In this document: in pieces, positions 5,807 to 12,594 of the stretch | Layout of the letters: each line of letters starts with the position of its first letter | Position numbering within the stretch: the first letter of the stretch is position 1 | Assembly (NCBI GenBank): GCA_017467985.1 | Contig: JAFUJY010000200.1 | Span: 1 to 13,026, forward strand | Reading direction: 5' to 3' | Source of the DNA: Bacillota bacterium | GTDB taxonomy: Bacteria > Bacillota > Clostridia > Lachnospirales > Bianqueaceae | DNA: 13,026 nt | The notes under the pieces: model-generated | What the model was told of the DNA's origin: nothing | The model's input: only the letters and a program-made list of their open reading frames with translations | Databases searched by the model: none | Program-made: the position numbers and the translations under genes

Positions 5807-7177
5807 TTACATGTTTTCAATAATGTGATTTGCTACATACACGCCGCTGGCTGACGCGTGGGACAAAGAATGGGTCACACCGCTGCCGTCACCGATCACA
5901 TATAGGCCGGGATGCTTGGTTTCCAGATTTTTATCCAGCTCTACCTCCATGTTGTAGAACTTTACTTCCACACCGTAGAGAAGAGTATCATCGTTGGCTG
6001 TACCGGGGGCGATTTTATCCAGAGCATAAATCATCTCGATAATACCGTCCATAATCCGCTTGGGCAGAACCAGACTCAGATCGCCGGGCGTAGCCGCCAA
6101 AGTGGGGCGAAGGGTAGATTCTTCAATCCGCTTGGGTGTGCTGCGTCGGCCCCGGACCAGATCTCCGAACCGCTGTACAATCACACCGCCGCCCAGCATG
6201 TTGGATAAGCGGGCAATGCTTTCACCATAACCATTGCTGTCCTTAAAGGGTTCAGAAAAATGCTTGGCCACCAACAGGGCAAAATTGGTGTTTTCCGTCT
6301 TCTTGGAAGGATCTTCAAAACTATGACCGTTTACGGTCACGATACCGTTGGTATTTTCATTTACGACAATGCCGTGGGGATTCATGCAGAATGTGCGCAC
6401 GTTATCTTCGAATTTTTCTGTACGGTAAACGATTTTACTTTCGTACAGTTCATCAGTAATATGAGAGAAGATTACTGCGGGAATCTCCACCCGCACGCCC
6501 AAGTCCACCCGATTGGAGTGGGTGGGAATATCCAGATCATGGCAGACCGTTTCCATCCACTTACTGCCACTGCGGCCCACAGAGATAATACATTTACGGC
6601 AATACGCACTAATTTGCGCAGAATTTACGCAGTATCCGCCCTCAACAATTTCCACGTTCTGAATGGGGGTATTAAAGAAAAAGTCCACGTTGTCTTTTAA
6701 TTTATTATAGAGATTTTCAAGAACAATGTAGTTGATGTCCGTTCCCAGATGTCGTACAGAGGCGTTGAGCAGAGTCAGCTTATTCTGCATACACAGCTTT
6801 TTGAAAGCCGAGCCGGCGGTGGAGTACATCTTTGTTTGAGCGCCGCCGTTCTCCATGTTGATTTTGTCCACATATTCCATCAGTTCGATCGCCTTTTCTT
6901 TGCCGATGTATTCGTACAAAGTACCGCCGAAATCATTGGTAATATTGTACTTGCCATCGGAAAAAGCACCTGCGCCACCAAAACCGTTCATGATTGCACA
7001 GGTTTTACATTTGATGCAGGACGGAATCTTCTTGCCGTCGATAGGACAATGTCTTTTGGAGAGAGGGTTGCCTGCCTCAAAGACTGCGATGCTCAGATCC
7101 GGCCGCTTAACAGCCAGCTCATAGGCGGAAAAAATACCGCCAGGGCCGGCACCAATAATAATTACATCATATTTCAT
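5807..7177 (-). CDS. COG2509-like FAD-dependent dehydrogenase
   Basis: A 456-residue flavoprotein of the uncharacterised FAD-dependent dehydrogenase group (COG2509-like; the substrate is unknown in my knowledge). The N-terminus is a Rossmann FAD site, 'VIIIGAGPGG' (5-14), with an acidic residue closing strand 2 (Glu34). A cysteine-rich loop follows: Cys44 in 'RHCPIDG', then C-x2-C-x2-C at Cys54, Cys57, Cys60, and 'NGFGGAGAFSDGKYN' (64-78), a hallmark of the group. The C-terminal 'GLYVIGDGSG' (second FAD-contacting motif) and 'SLSHASASGVYVA' complete it. The ATG at 7177 is chosen because GGAGGT (minus, 7190-7185) is seven bases upstream; the open frame extends to 7282 without another good site. 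It is monocistronic, with its own promoter and terminator. The cysteines could bind an Fe-S cluster or act as redox thiols (inference). Confidence 0.85.
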   Translation of the reverse strand: MKYDVIIIGAGPGGIFSAYELAVKRPDLSIAVFEAGNPLSKRHCPIDGKKIPSCIKCKTCAIMNGFGGAGAFSDGKYNITNDFGGTLYEYIGKEKAIELMEYVDKINMENGGAQTKMYSTAGSAFKKLCMQNKLTLLNASVRHLGTDINYIVLENLYNKLKDNVDFFFNTPIQNVEIVEGGYCVNSAQISAYCRKCIISVGRSGSKWMETVCHDLDIPTHSNRVDLGVRVEIPAVIFSHITDELYESKIVYRTEKFEDNVRTFCMNPHGIVVNENTNGIVTVNGHSFEDPSKKTENTNFALLVAKHFSEPFKDSNGYGESIARLSNMLGGGVIVQRFGDLVRGRRSTPKRIEESTLRPTLAATPGDLSLVLPKRIMDGIIEMIYALDKIAPGTANDDTLLYGVEVKFYNMEVELDKNLETKHPGLYVIGDGSGVTHSLSHASASGVYVANHIIENM

Positions 7178-7240
7178 GTGGGATACCTCCTTTTTTGCAC
7201 ATAAAAAACACTTTACCAAAAATCTTCGATAAAATGTGTG

Positions 7241-7252
7241 ATAGTTAACTAT
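7241..7252. promoter_or_regulatory. 12-bp perfect palindrome in the FAD-gene leader (possible operator)
   Basis: ATAGTTAACTAT is a perfect dyad inside the roughly 120-nt leader of the FAD-dehydrogenase gene, downstream of its promoter. Its size and position fit a repressor operator of the MarR or TetR type, but no regulator is encoded nearby, and an AT-rich 12-bp dyad can occur by chance. Confidence 0.3.
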
Positions 7253-7307
7253 TTGCGGTAGTTTGTAGAGACGCCTGACCAATTACAAGCATATATTCAC
7301 AATACGC

Positions 7308-7336
7308 AGTATAGCACAAATTTTTTTCAAAAGCAA
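7308..7336 (-). promoter_or_regulatory. Promoter of the FAD-dehydrogenase gene
   Basis: On the minus strand -10 TATACT (7313-7308), a 17-bp spacer, and a weak -35 TTGCTT (7336-7331). The leader to ATG 7177 would be about 120 nt and contains the palindrome at 7241-7252. It is divergent from the promoter at 7357-7385. Confidence 0.5.
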
Positions 7337-7356
7337 TGGATGAAAGGGAAAGATTC

Positions 7357-7385
7357 TTGAAAGTTTTCTGTGGATATAGTATAAT
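7357..7385 (+). promoter_or_regulatory. Promoter of the AlbA_2-Nudix gene
   Basis: TTGAAA (7357-7362), exactly 17 bp, then consensus TATAAT (7380-7385). The start site would be near 7392, leaving only about 17 nt of leader before ATG 7409, just enough for the AGGGGG ribosome binding site at 7395-7400. Confidence 0.8.
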
Positions 7386-7408
7386 AAAATCAACAGGGGG
7401 TGTGCAGC

Positions 7409-8257
7409 ATGAGCAATTATCAGAATCTGGAAAAATATCGTGAAAACAATCGTATTGAAGCTAAGAAAGCCACGGGTGGTCTGCCCCACAGCATCTGGGA
7501 GACCTATTCTGCGTTTGCCAACGCCATCGGCGGCGTCATTTTGCTGGGCGTGGAAGAGTATAAAGATAAATCACTGCATGCGGTAAAGCTGCCCGATCCC
7601 CGGCGTCTGATCCGAGAGTTCTGGGATCTTGTAAATAACCCGGAAAAAGCCAGTGTCAATATTTTGCTGCCGGAAGACATCGTCATCGAAACAATTGACG
7701 GCCAGGAGGTAGTGGCTATTTACGTTCCCGCTGCGGAGCAAAAAGACATGCCGGTGTATGTGGAAAACAATCCCTGGACAGGGACTTATGTGCGAAAGGG
7801 AGAGGGTGACTACCGCTGCAGTTACGAAGAAGTGGCCGAAATGCTGGGCAATGTGCAGCATGAGTATTCCAGCGGCGGAGTGCTTTACACCTGGGTAAAT
7901 GATGAGCCCCATTTTGTACTGGTGCGGGAAATAGAAGGTCATTACGGCCTGCCCAAGGGGCATGTGGAACAGGGGGAGACAAAGGAAAAAGCAGCCGTAC
8001 GGGAAATGTGGGAAGAAGCCGGTGTCCGCGCCCGTTTGCTCCCTGGTTTCCAGGAAGAGATATCCTATCCCACGGGTAAGGATGTATTAAAGCACGTAAC
8101 ATATTTTCTGGCACAGTACGATGCATCCCAGCCGCTGATGAAGGCGGATGATCTGCGGGAAGTGTTGTTGGTACCATACAAAGACGCAATGAATCTGATC
8201 AGTTACCCCGCGGTGCGGGATGTGTTGAAAAAAGCAGCAAGAGAGATTGGCAAATAA
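7409..8257 (+). CDS. AlbA_2 (Schlafen-like) domain fused to a Nudix hydrolase
   Basis: A 282-residue two-domain protein. Residues 1 to about 145 look like the AlbA_2/Schlafen-type putative nucleic-acid-binding domain, with 'ENNRIEAKKA' (12-21) and 'FANAIGGVILLGVEE' (36-50) as signatures. Residues about 155-275 are a Nudix hydrolase whose box 'GHVEQGETKEKAAVREMWEE' plus AGV (184-206) matches GX5EX7REUXEEXGU exactly, so metal-dependent cleavage of a nucleoside-diphosphate-X substrate is expected. The ATG at 7409 lies eight bases after AGGGGG; an upstream in-frame GTG at 7400 would overlap that site. The AlbA_2 part lacks the partner domains (helicase, winged helix) it often has. Substrate and role are unknown; nucleic-acid or nucleotide surveillance is one inference. 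It has a strong promoter and is divergent from the FAD gene. Confidence 0.88.
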   Translation: MSNYQNLEKYRENNRIEAKKATGGLPHSIWETYSAFANAIGGVILLGVEEYKDKSLHAVKLPDPRRLIREFWDLVNNPEKASVNILLPEDIVIETIDGQEVVAIYVPAAEQKDMPVYVENNPWTGTYVRKGEGDYRCSYEEVAEMLGNVQHEYSSGGVLYTWVNDEPHFVLVREIEGHYGLPKGHVEQGETKEKAAVREMWEEAGVRARLLPGFQEEISYPTGKDVLKHVTYFLAQYDASQPLMKADDLREVLLVPYKDAMNLISYPAVRDVLKKAAREIGK

Positions 8258-8261
8258 AGTT

Positions 8262-8303
8262 TTAAAATCGCACACGCATAATAAAAAAAGGGTGTGATTT
8301 TAA
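8262..8303 (+). terminator. Imperfect hairpin after the AlbA_2-Nudix gene
   Basis: TTAAAATC..ACAC (8262-8275, with a 2-nt GC bulge) can pair with GTGTGATTTTAA (8292-8303) around a 16-nt A-rich loop, four bases past the stop codon. The U-rich tract lies within the right arm rather than after it, so termination may be weak. Confidence 0.35.
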
Positions 8304-8353
8304 TGATAAGAAATTACAAAAGTATCCGCTTGTAAAGTTAAAATGAATGATTT

Positions 8354-8383
8354 TTGGGAAAAAGATATATATTTATGTATAAT
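8354..8383 (+). promoter_or_regulatory. Possible promoter before the AbiEii remnant and GNAT gene
   Basis: Consensus TATAAT at 8378-8383 with a weak TTGGGA at 8354-8359 (18-bp spacing). It could drive the GNAT gene at 8584 through the remnant. The surrounding stretch 8304-8397 is AT-rich and shows no convincing gene. Confidence 0.4.
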
Positions 8384-8397
8384 GTTGAGTATTATAA

Positions 8398-8583
8398 AGG
8401 GATGTTGGAACGCAGATTACCGGATATGTTAAAAACGTTCGTGTTCCATTTAGTGTAGATATCGGTATAGGGGATGTAATTGTTCCCGATGCAGAAAAAT
8501 ACGAGGCAATGCAGGTTAAGTGGCGATATTTTCTAAAGACATTAGGAAATGTACAGATACCGTCCGGAAGGAGTGTGAGACAT
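8398..8583 (+). pseudogene. Remnant of an AbiEii/AbiGii-type nucleotidyltransferase toxin gene
   Basis: After an in-frame TAA at 8395-8397, the frame reads 'GTQITGYVKNVRVPFSVDIG' then 'IGDVIVP', the beta-strand signature of AbiEii-family nucleotidyltransferase toxins (commonly '...vqvDIGfGDavtP'). It is followed at once by 'MQVKWRYFLKTLG', which resembles the C-terminal '[K/A]QWRAFLRR' helix of the same family. About 100 residues that normally separate these segments are missing, as is the whole N-terminal catalytic half. There is no start codon with a good ribosome binding site before it. The open frame continues without a stop into the GNAT gene. No intact AbiEi-type antitoxin is seen. The assignment rests on short motifs recalled from the family. 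Confidence 0.6.
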
Positions 8584-9003
8584 ATGAGAATCGAACAGGA
8601 TAGACTATCCGCTGCTCAGTTTAAGGATCTTTTTAAGTCTGTGGGCTGGCAGGCGCCATCATTGGAACAGATTGAGGTGGCACTAAGCAACAGTATGGCC
8701 GTCTTCTGTGCCTATGACGATGAGATACCGGTGGGTATGATACGGCTTATAGGGGACGGAGGCATGTCTTTTTATGTTAAGGATTTTGCCATTCGTCCGC
8801 AATACCAGGGCCAGGGCATCGGGAGACTGTTGATGGAGTCGGTCGAGGAGTATATCCAGTCCCAGCTGAAAGAGGGTTGGGCGGTAAGCCTGGAATTAAT
8901 CAGCTCCAAGGGAAAAGAAAGCTTTTATGAAAAGTTTGGATTTGAGGTGCGTCCCTGCGCCTGGGACGGAGCCGGAATGTTCAAGATGGTAAGAAAAAAA
9001 TAA
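8584..9003 (+). CDS. GNAT family N-acetyltransferase
   Basis: A 139-residue GCN5-related acetyltransferase that transfers acetyl from acetyl-CoA to an unknown amine or protein. Motif A is clear: 'VKDFAIRPQYQGQGIGRLL' (65-83), where QGQGIG binds the CoA pyrophosphate. 'SFYEKFGFEVRP' (113-124) is the C-terminal motif. The ATG at 8584 is chosen because AAGGAG (8568-8573) lies 10 bases upstream and the product then starts at the expected point before the first GNAT strand. The open frame extends upstream only because the AbiEii remnant happens to be in frame. It converges on the LRR-ankyrin gene with a shared terminator. Confidence 0.88.
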   Translation: MRIEQDRLSAAQFKDLFKSVGWQAPSLEQIEVALSNSMAVFCAYDDEIPVGMIRLIGDGGMSFYVKDFAIRPQYQGQGIGRLLMESVEEYIQSQLKEGWAVSLELISSKGKESFYEKFGFEVRPCAWDGAGMFKMVRKK

Positions 9004-9049
9004 TAAAAGAAACTCGCAGAGGTTACGAGACCTTTGCGAGTTTCTTTTA
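9004..9049. terminator. Bidirectional terminator between the GNAT and LRR-ankyrin genes
   Basis: A 19-bp stem (9004-9022 with 9031-9049, one G-T wobble) around an 8-nt loop; the core is GAAACTCGCA / TGCGAGTTTC. TTTCTTTTAT ends the plus-strand side and the mirrored A-rich left arm gives a U-rich end on the minus strand, so it serves the genes ending at 9003 and 9068. Confidence 0.9.
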
Positions 9050-9067
9050 TACCCTATGCAAATCAAC

Positions 9068-9925
9068 TTATTTTTCACTCTCCAGCAACCTTGCCCCCGC
9101 CTCCACCAGCATGTTAATAATATCCGGGGAACAATGTGTCAGAGCATACTTTAATAGGGACTGGGAGGGAGCATCCCAGAAATGGGTTACAAAGTCCTTG
9201 GGGTAATGCCCGCCTGCCAGCAACTCTTTTACCATATCGTACTGATTATACAGGAGGGCAAGGCGAATGGGGTATGGTTCATAGTAGTCACCTCGGGTAA
9301 GTCCCTGCTGCAGCAGGAGACGAAATACCTCCGGCCGGCGAGTCTGGATCGCATCGTTGATGGAAATCGCAAAGGGACAATCATCGCCCAGAGGAATTTC
9401 AAGGGCCAGCATGTCCTTGAGGGGGTCCATGTGGTTGGTGAGAACCGCATTACGCAGTGTAACACCCAGGGGACTGAGACGGGCCAGCATGCGCAGGCCA
9501 TAGGTGTCATTGTTTTGTGCCAGACGTTGAACGGTATCGATTAAAAGGGCTTTTGCCCGGGAGACATTGCCGCCCCAGTCGGCTTCATAGTCCTCAAAAT
9601 AGTAATCAGAAATAATCTCCATTTCAGAAACATCTTTGGGTGTAAAGTCCGGTCCGGTAAAAGAAAATTCTTCAAAATGGGGACGACAGTCCAATGAGAC
9701 GACCGCTTTGAGCTTGGGACAATTTTGGAAAAGAAACAGTCCGAAAGTGACATCTTGCTGGCATACGATATATTCCACGTTTTTGCAGTTGGCAAAAGTG
9801 TTATCAGGGATTTGGGGATGGACTTCGTGACCATCGATTTCGTCGGGGAGAACAATAATTCTATCATCACCCTTGTAGTCCAGCAAAACAGCCTGGCCCA
9901 GGGGAGTTACGTAATATAAAAACAT
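9068..9925 (-). CDS. Cytoplasmic protein joining a BspA-type leucine-rich segment to ankyrin-like repeats
   Basis: A 285-residue protein with no signal peptide or membrane segment. The N-terminal part (about 10-80) follows the LRR_5/BspA pattern: 'IIVLPDEIDGHEV' (23-35), 'IPDNTFANCKNVEYI' (39-53) and 'LFLFQNCPKLKAVV' (63-76). After a short acidic stretch (about 95-118), residues about 120-280 are helical repeats of ankyrin type: 'SINDAIQTRRPEVFRLLLQQ' (188-207), 'PIRLALLYNQYDMVKELLAG' (219-238) and 'LLKYALTHCSPDIINMLVEA' (257-276). Both modules are protein-binding scaffolds, so a partner-binding role is likely, but none is identifiable. The ATG at 9925 is preceded by AAAGGTGG seven bases upstream, better than in-frame ATGs at 9943 and 9994. 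Its neighbours give no functional clue. Confidence 0.75.
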   Translation of the reverse strand: MFLYYVTPLGQAVLLDYKGDDRIIVLPDEIDGHEVHPQIPDNTFANCKNVEYIVCQQDVTFGLFLFQNCPKLKAVVSLDCRPHFEEFSFTGPDFTPKDVSEMEIISDYYFEDYEADWGGNVSRAKALLIDTVQRLAQNNDTYGLRMLARLSPLGVTLRNAVLTNHMDPLKDMLALEIPLGDDCPFAISINDAIQTRRPEVFRLLLQQGLTRGDYYEPYPIRLALLYNQYDMVKELLAGGHYPKDFVTHFWDAPSQSLLKYALTHCSPDIINMLVEAGARLLESEK

Positions 9926-10000
9926 ATAGATACCACCTTTCATTGAGTTTACGTAAGGGACAACGAACGGGAGATGCTTTTTTCCAAACTCCATGGATTT

Positions 10001-10030
10001 TCTATAATAATTAAAAAAATATATTTACAA
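10001..10030 (-). promoter_or_regulatory. Weak candidate promoter of the LRR-ankyrin gene
   Basis: On the minus strand TTGTAA (10030-10025) and either TATAGA (10006-10001, 18-bp spacing) or TATTAT (10009-10004, 15-bp spacing). It overlaps the -35 of the plus-strand promoter at 10024, so the two divergent promoters would compete if both are real. The sequence is AT-rich, so this is tentative. Confidence 0.3.
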
Positions 10031-10052
10031 ACCCTCCAATTTTAGTTAAAAT
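10024..10052 (+). promoter_or_regulatory. Promoter of the PL22-like/GH43 carbohydrate locus
   Basis: TTTACA (10024-10029), 17-bp spacer, TAAAAT (10047-10052). Start near 10059 with a leader of about 50 nt containing AAGGAGG (10095-10101). AAACCCTCC (10029-10037) in the spacer is the exact complement of GGAGGGTTT at the ribosome binding site, but it lies upstream of the predicted transcript. Confidence 0.65.
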
Positions 10053-10110
10053 AAGGACAACGAGTAAGTGCCAGACCAAATTCTTAACTATTTTAAGGAG
10101 GGTTTTTACA

Positions 10111-11268
10111 ATGTACACACCAATGACATCTAAACATTTTACCAAGAGAGTGAACGAGAACGGCGTCAATTACTGGGTGCTGTCCACCCATGTGGCACCG
10201 GTTCAGCAGGGATTTTATTTTGTAAATTCCGGCTGCAGCGATGATGGACGTTATCTGTGGTTCTACTGTGCATTCCCGCCGGCAGAAGGTCATAGTCTGG
10301 GCGTGATTGACTTTTTGAGCGATGAAGTGCACTATTTTCCGGAGACACTGGGCAGCGGCTGGATGGTAGACGGCCTGACTGGTAATGTGTACTGGGGCTG
10401 TAAGCAGGGCATTTTCATGCGTACACCTCATCCGGATGAAAAGGCTGTGAAGATTGCGGATATTCCTGCAGAGATCAAAAAACTGAACATCAGCAGTACC
10501 GGCACCCATCTGACCTTTACACCGGACCGCAAGGAGATTGTTGTAGATATTCAGACTGCCTGCGGCAGCTTTATCGGCAGCTTTAATGTGAAGGATGGCA
10601 GCTATACCCAGTGGTATCGTACGGTAGCGGGTATTCCTTATAACCATACCCAGACTTGTCCCACCAATGGAGACTTGTGCATGTGCGCCCATGAGGTGTC
10701 CTGGAGTACCGAGACCGGACAGTATGAGCTGCCGGCGTTGGTGGATGGCGTGTATCCCCGTCTGCAGTTGATCCGTCGTGATGGCAGCCGTGAAATGCGT
10801 AAACCTTATAAGAATTCTGCAACCCATGAGTGGTGGGCAGCAGATGGTAAGTCCATTTTCTACTGTTCTTCTCAGAGTATCGTACAGGATAAGCTGGGGG
10901 ACAACGAGGCTGAGTGCATTTGCTACATTCCCATTGAGGGCGGCAATGGTACCTGGCATGCCCATAGTACAGTGGACGATAAGTATTTTGTAGTGGATGG
11001 TTCTTATCCCTCTGAAGGTTTGACCTGGTGGAGAGGCTGTCCGTCTCTGGTGCGTTTCTACAATACCGAGAGTAAGAAGATCATCGATGTGGTTACGTTG
11101 AATCCTGTGGTAGAGGGTTGGTCTTCCAAGAATCCTTGTACATATCATATTGATCCCCATCCCCGTTTTGTGAAGAACGATGAATGGGTAACATTTACTA
11201 CGACCGTAGCCGGCCGTGTGGATATGGCTGTGGCTGAAACTAAGCAGCTGATTGAATTGAGTAAGTAA
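10111..11268 (+). CDS. Oligogalacturonate lyase-like protein (PL22 family, beta-propeller)
   Basis: A 385-residue protein resembling oligogalacturonate lyase (Ogl), a cytoplasmic seven-bladed beta-propeller that splits unsaturated pectin-derived oligogalacturonides by beta-elimination. Family landmarks in order: 'YFVNSGCSDDGRYLWF' (36-51), 'THLTFTPD' (132-139), 'YNHTQTCP' (177-184), 'ATHEWWAADG' (237-246; His239 at the position of the catalytic His242 of Yersinia Ogl), 'TWHAH' (281-285) and 'HIDPHPRF' (346-353). There is no signal peptide. If PHP is aligned with the Ogl metal site (Gln350, His353, His355), His350 is kept but Asp348 and Tyr345 replace the other two ligands. It may therefore act on a different uronic-acid oligomer or have lost lyase activity. 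The ATG at 10111 has AAGGAGG nine bases upstream. A paralogue starts at 12595, beyond a GH43 gene. Confidence 0.75.
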   Translation: MYTPMTSKHFTKRVNENGVNYWVLSTHVAPVQQGFYFVNSGCSDDGRYLWFYCAFPPAEGHSLGVIDFLSDEVHYFPETLGSGWMVDGLTGNVYWGCKQGIFMRTPHPDEKAVKIADIPAEIKKLNISSTGTHLTFTPDRKEIVVDIQTACGSFIGSFNVKDGSYTQWYRTVAGIPYNHTQTCPTNGDLCMCAHEVSWSTETGQYELPALVDGVYPRLQLIRRDGSREMRKPYKNSATHEWWAADGKSIFYCSSQSIVQDKLGDNEAECICYIPIEGGNGTWHAHSTVDDKYFVVDGSYPSEGLTWWRGCPSLVRFYNTESKKIIDVVTLNPVVEGWSSKNPCTYHIDPHPRFVKNDEWVTFTTTVAGRVDMAVAETKQLIELSK

Positions 11269-11273
11269 ATATT

Positions 11274-11312
11274 AAAAGCCAGCCGGCAATAACGAATTGT
11301 CGGTTGGCTTTT
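11274..11312 (+). terminator. Hairpin between the PL22-like and GH43 genes
   Basis: A 17-bp stem (11274-11290 with 11296-11312, two G-T wobbles) and a 5-nt loop, six bases after the stop codon and ending in CTTTT. It could be a terminator, a partial terminator that lowers GH43 expression, or an mRNA-stabilising structure; the T-tract is only four bases. No separate promoter for GH43 is evident downstream of it. Confidence 0.65.
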
Positions 11313-11333
11313 GATGTCAATGGGAGAGAAAAA

Positions 11334-12581
11334 ATGAATCCGATTTTACCAAGAGAACATTTTGTGCCGGATGGGGAAGCACGGGTGATGCCCGATGGCC
11401 GGCTGTACTTGTATGGATCCTACGACATTAGTGGGGCAAAAGAATATGGCAGCCAGATGCTGCATGTATTTTCTACGGATGATATGGTGCACTGGACGGA
11501 TCACGGTGTGGCGTTTCGCAGCAGTGATATTCCATGGCTGAAGGCGATCTGCAAGCTGTATGCGCCGGACTGTATTCATCGTGACGGAAAATATTATTTG
11601 TATTTTTGCATGGAAAGCGGAGAAGAGGGCGTAGCCGTGGCGGAGACTCCCTGGGGGCCCTTTAAGGATCCCCAGCCCTTGGGATCGGCCAACGGGGACG
11701 GGATTGATCCGTCGATTTTCATTGACGATGACGGGCAGGCTTATTATTTCTGGGGACAGTTCTCACTGAAAGGGGCAAAAATGAACCCGGATATGCGGAC
11801 CTTGGACGAATCCAGCATCCGGACGGGAATCATTGATGAGAAGCGTCATGGTTTTCATGAAGGGGCCTGTGTACGTAGGCGGGGGGATCTGTATTATCTG
11901 GTTTATACGGATATTAATCGGGGCCGGGCCACATGTATGGGTTACAGCGTGAGCCGTTCACCCCTGGGCCCTTACGAATATAAAGGGATTATTATTGACA
12001 ATACGGGCTGTGATCCCGAAACCTGGAATAATCACGGCAGTATTGGGGAGTATCAAGGGCAGTGGTATGTCTTTTACCATCGTTCCTCCCAAAACGGTCG
12101 ATGGAGCCGTCGGATGTGCGTGGAACCCATTGAGTTCGCGGAGGATGGAAGTATTAAGGAAGTGTTGCCTACCACCCAGGGATGTGAGGCGCCGCTGGAT
12201 ATCAGCCTGCCCATTGATGCCGCAAGGGCGTGCCGCTTGGGCGGCTGGGAGGTCCGCTCCTATCTGATGCCTGATCCGGAACATCCCGGCGATGAAATTC
12301 TGACCCATGCCCATGGAAATGGCTGGGCCATGTACCGATATGTGAACTTTGACCGTCCGATGCAGAGCGTGGAATTGCTGCTGCGCAGCAACGGATACGG
12401 TGTGGTGGAAGTGTGGGCAGATCATGAAAAAATCGCCCGGGTGGAAGTGGAACCCACCAAAGAAAGCTGGCAGAGGTTCCGGGGCCCGGTGCGGACCATA
12501 ACAGGTGTGCACACCCTATACCTGGAATGGAAGATGGAGGCGGATGTATCCGCTGATTTTAAGAAAATTTATTTTAGCTGA
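11334..12581 (+). CDS. GH43 family glycosidase with C-terminal CBM6-like domain
   Basis: A 415-residue glycoside hydrolase of family 43 (five-bladed propeller), typically an alpha-L-arabinofuranosidase, beta-xylosidase or related enzyme. The three catalytic carboxylates fit: Asp13 in 'FVPDGEA' (base), Asp125 in 'DGIDPSIFIDDDG' (pKa modulator) and Glu176 in 'GFHEGACVRRRGDLYYLVY' (acid). 'WNNHGSIGEYQGQWYVFYHR' (231-250) holds the conserved late-blade histidine. Residues about 325-415 look like a CBM6-type beta-sandwich ('SVELLLRSNGYGVVEVW', ending 'DFKKIYFS'). There is no signal peptide, so it should act on imported oligosaccharides. The ATG at 11334 follows GGGAGA by about six bases; an in-frame extension to 11304 would lie in the hairpin. 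Its position between two PL22-like genes suggests removal of side-chain sugars (arabinose or similar) from pectic oligomers. Exact specificity cannot be read. Confidence 0.88.
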   Translation: MNPILPREHFVPDGEARVMPDGRLYLYGSYDISGAKEYGSQMLHVFSTDDMVHWTDHGVAFRSSDIPWLKAICKLYAPDCIHRDGKYYLYFCMESGEEGVAVAETPWGPFKDPQPLGSANGDGIDPSIFIDDDGQAYYFWGQFSLKGAKMNPDMRTLDESSIRTGIIDEKRHGFHEGACVRRRGDLYYLVYTDINRGRATCMGYSVSRSPLGPYEYKGIIIDNTGCDPETWNNHGSIGEYQGQWYVFYHRSSQNGRWSRRMCVEPIEFAEDGSIKEVLPTTQGCEAPLDISLPIDAARACRLGGWEVRSYLMPDPEHPGDEILTHAHGNGWAMYRYVNFDRPMQSVELLLRSNGYGVVEVWADHEKIARVEVEPTKESWQRFRGPVRTITGVHTLYLEWKMEADVSADFKKIYFS

Positions 12582-12594
12582 GGAGGCAACGATT

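Noticed and set aside
8304..8336. A 10-codon micro-ORF (MIRNYKSIRL) before the AbiEii remnant
   Set aside because: No ribosome binding site and no recognisable leader-peptide logic; best explained as chance.
10093..11160. A 355-codon open frame antisense to the PL22-like gene
   Set aside because: The plus-strand gene has a promoter, a strong ribosome binding site, family motifs and a paralogue. The antisense frame has none of these, and a similar antisense frame appears opposite the paralogue, as expected of a shadow.
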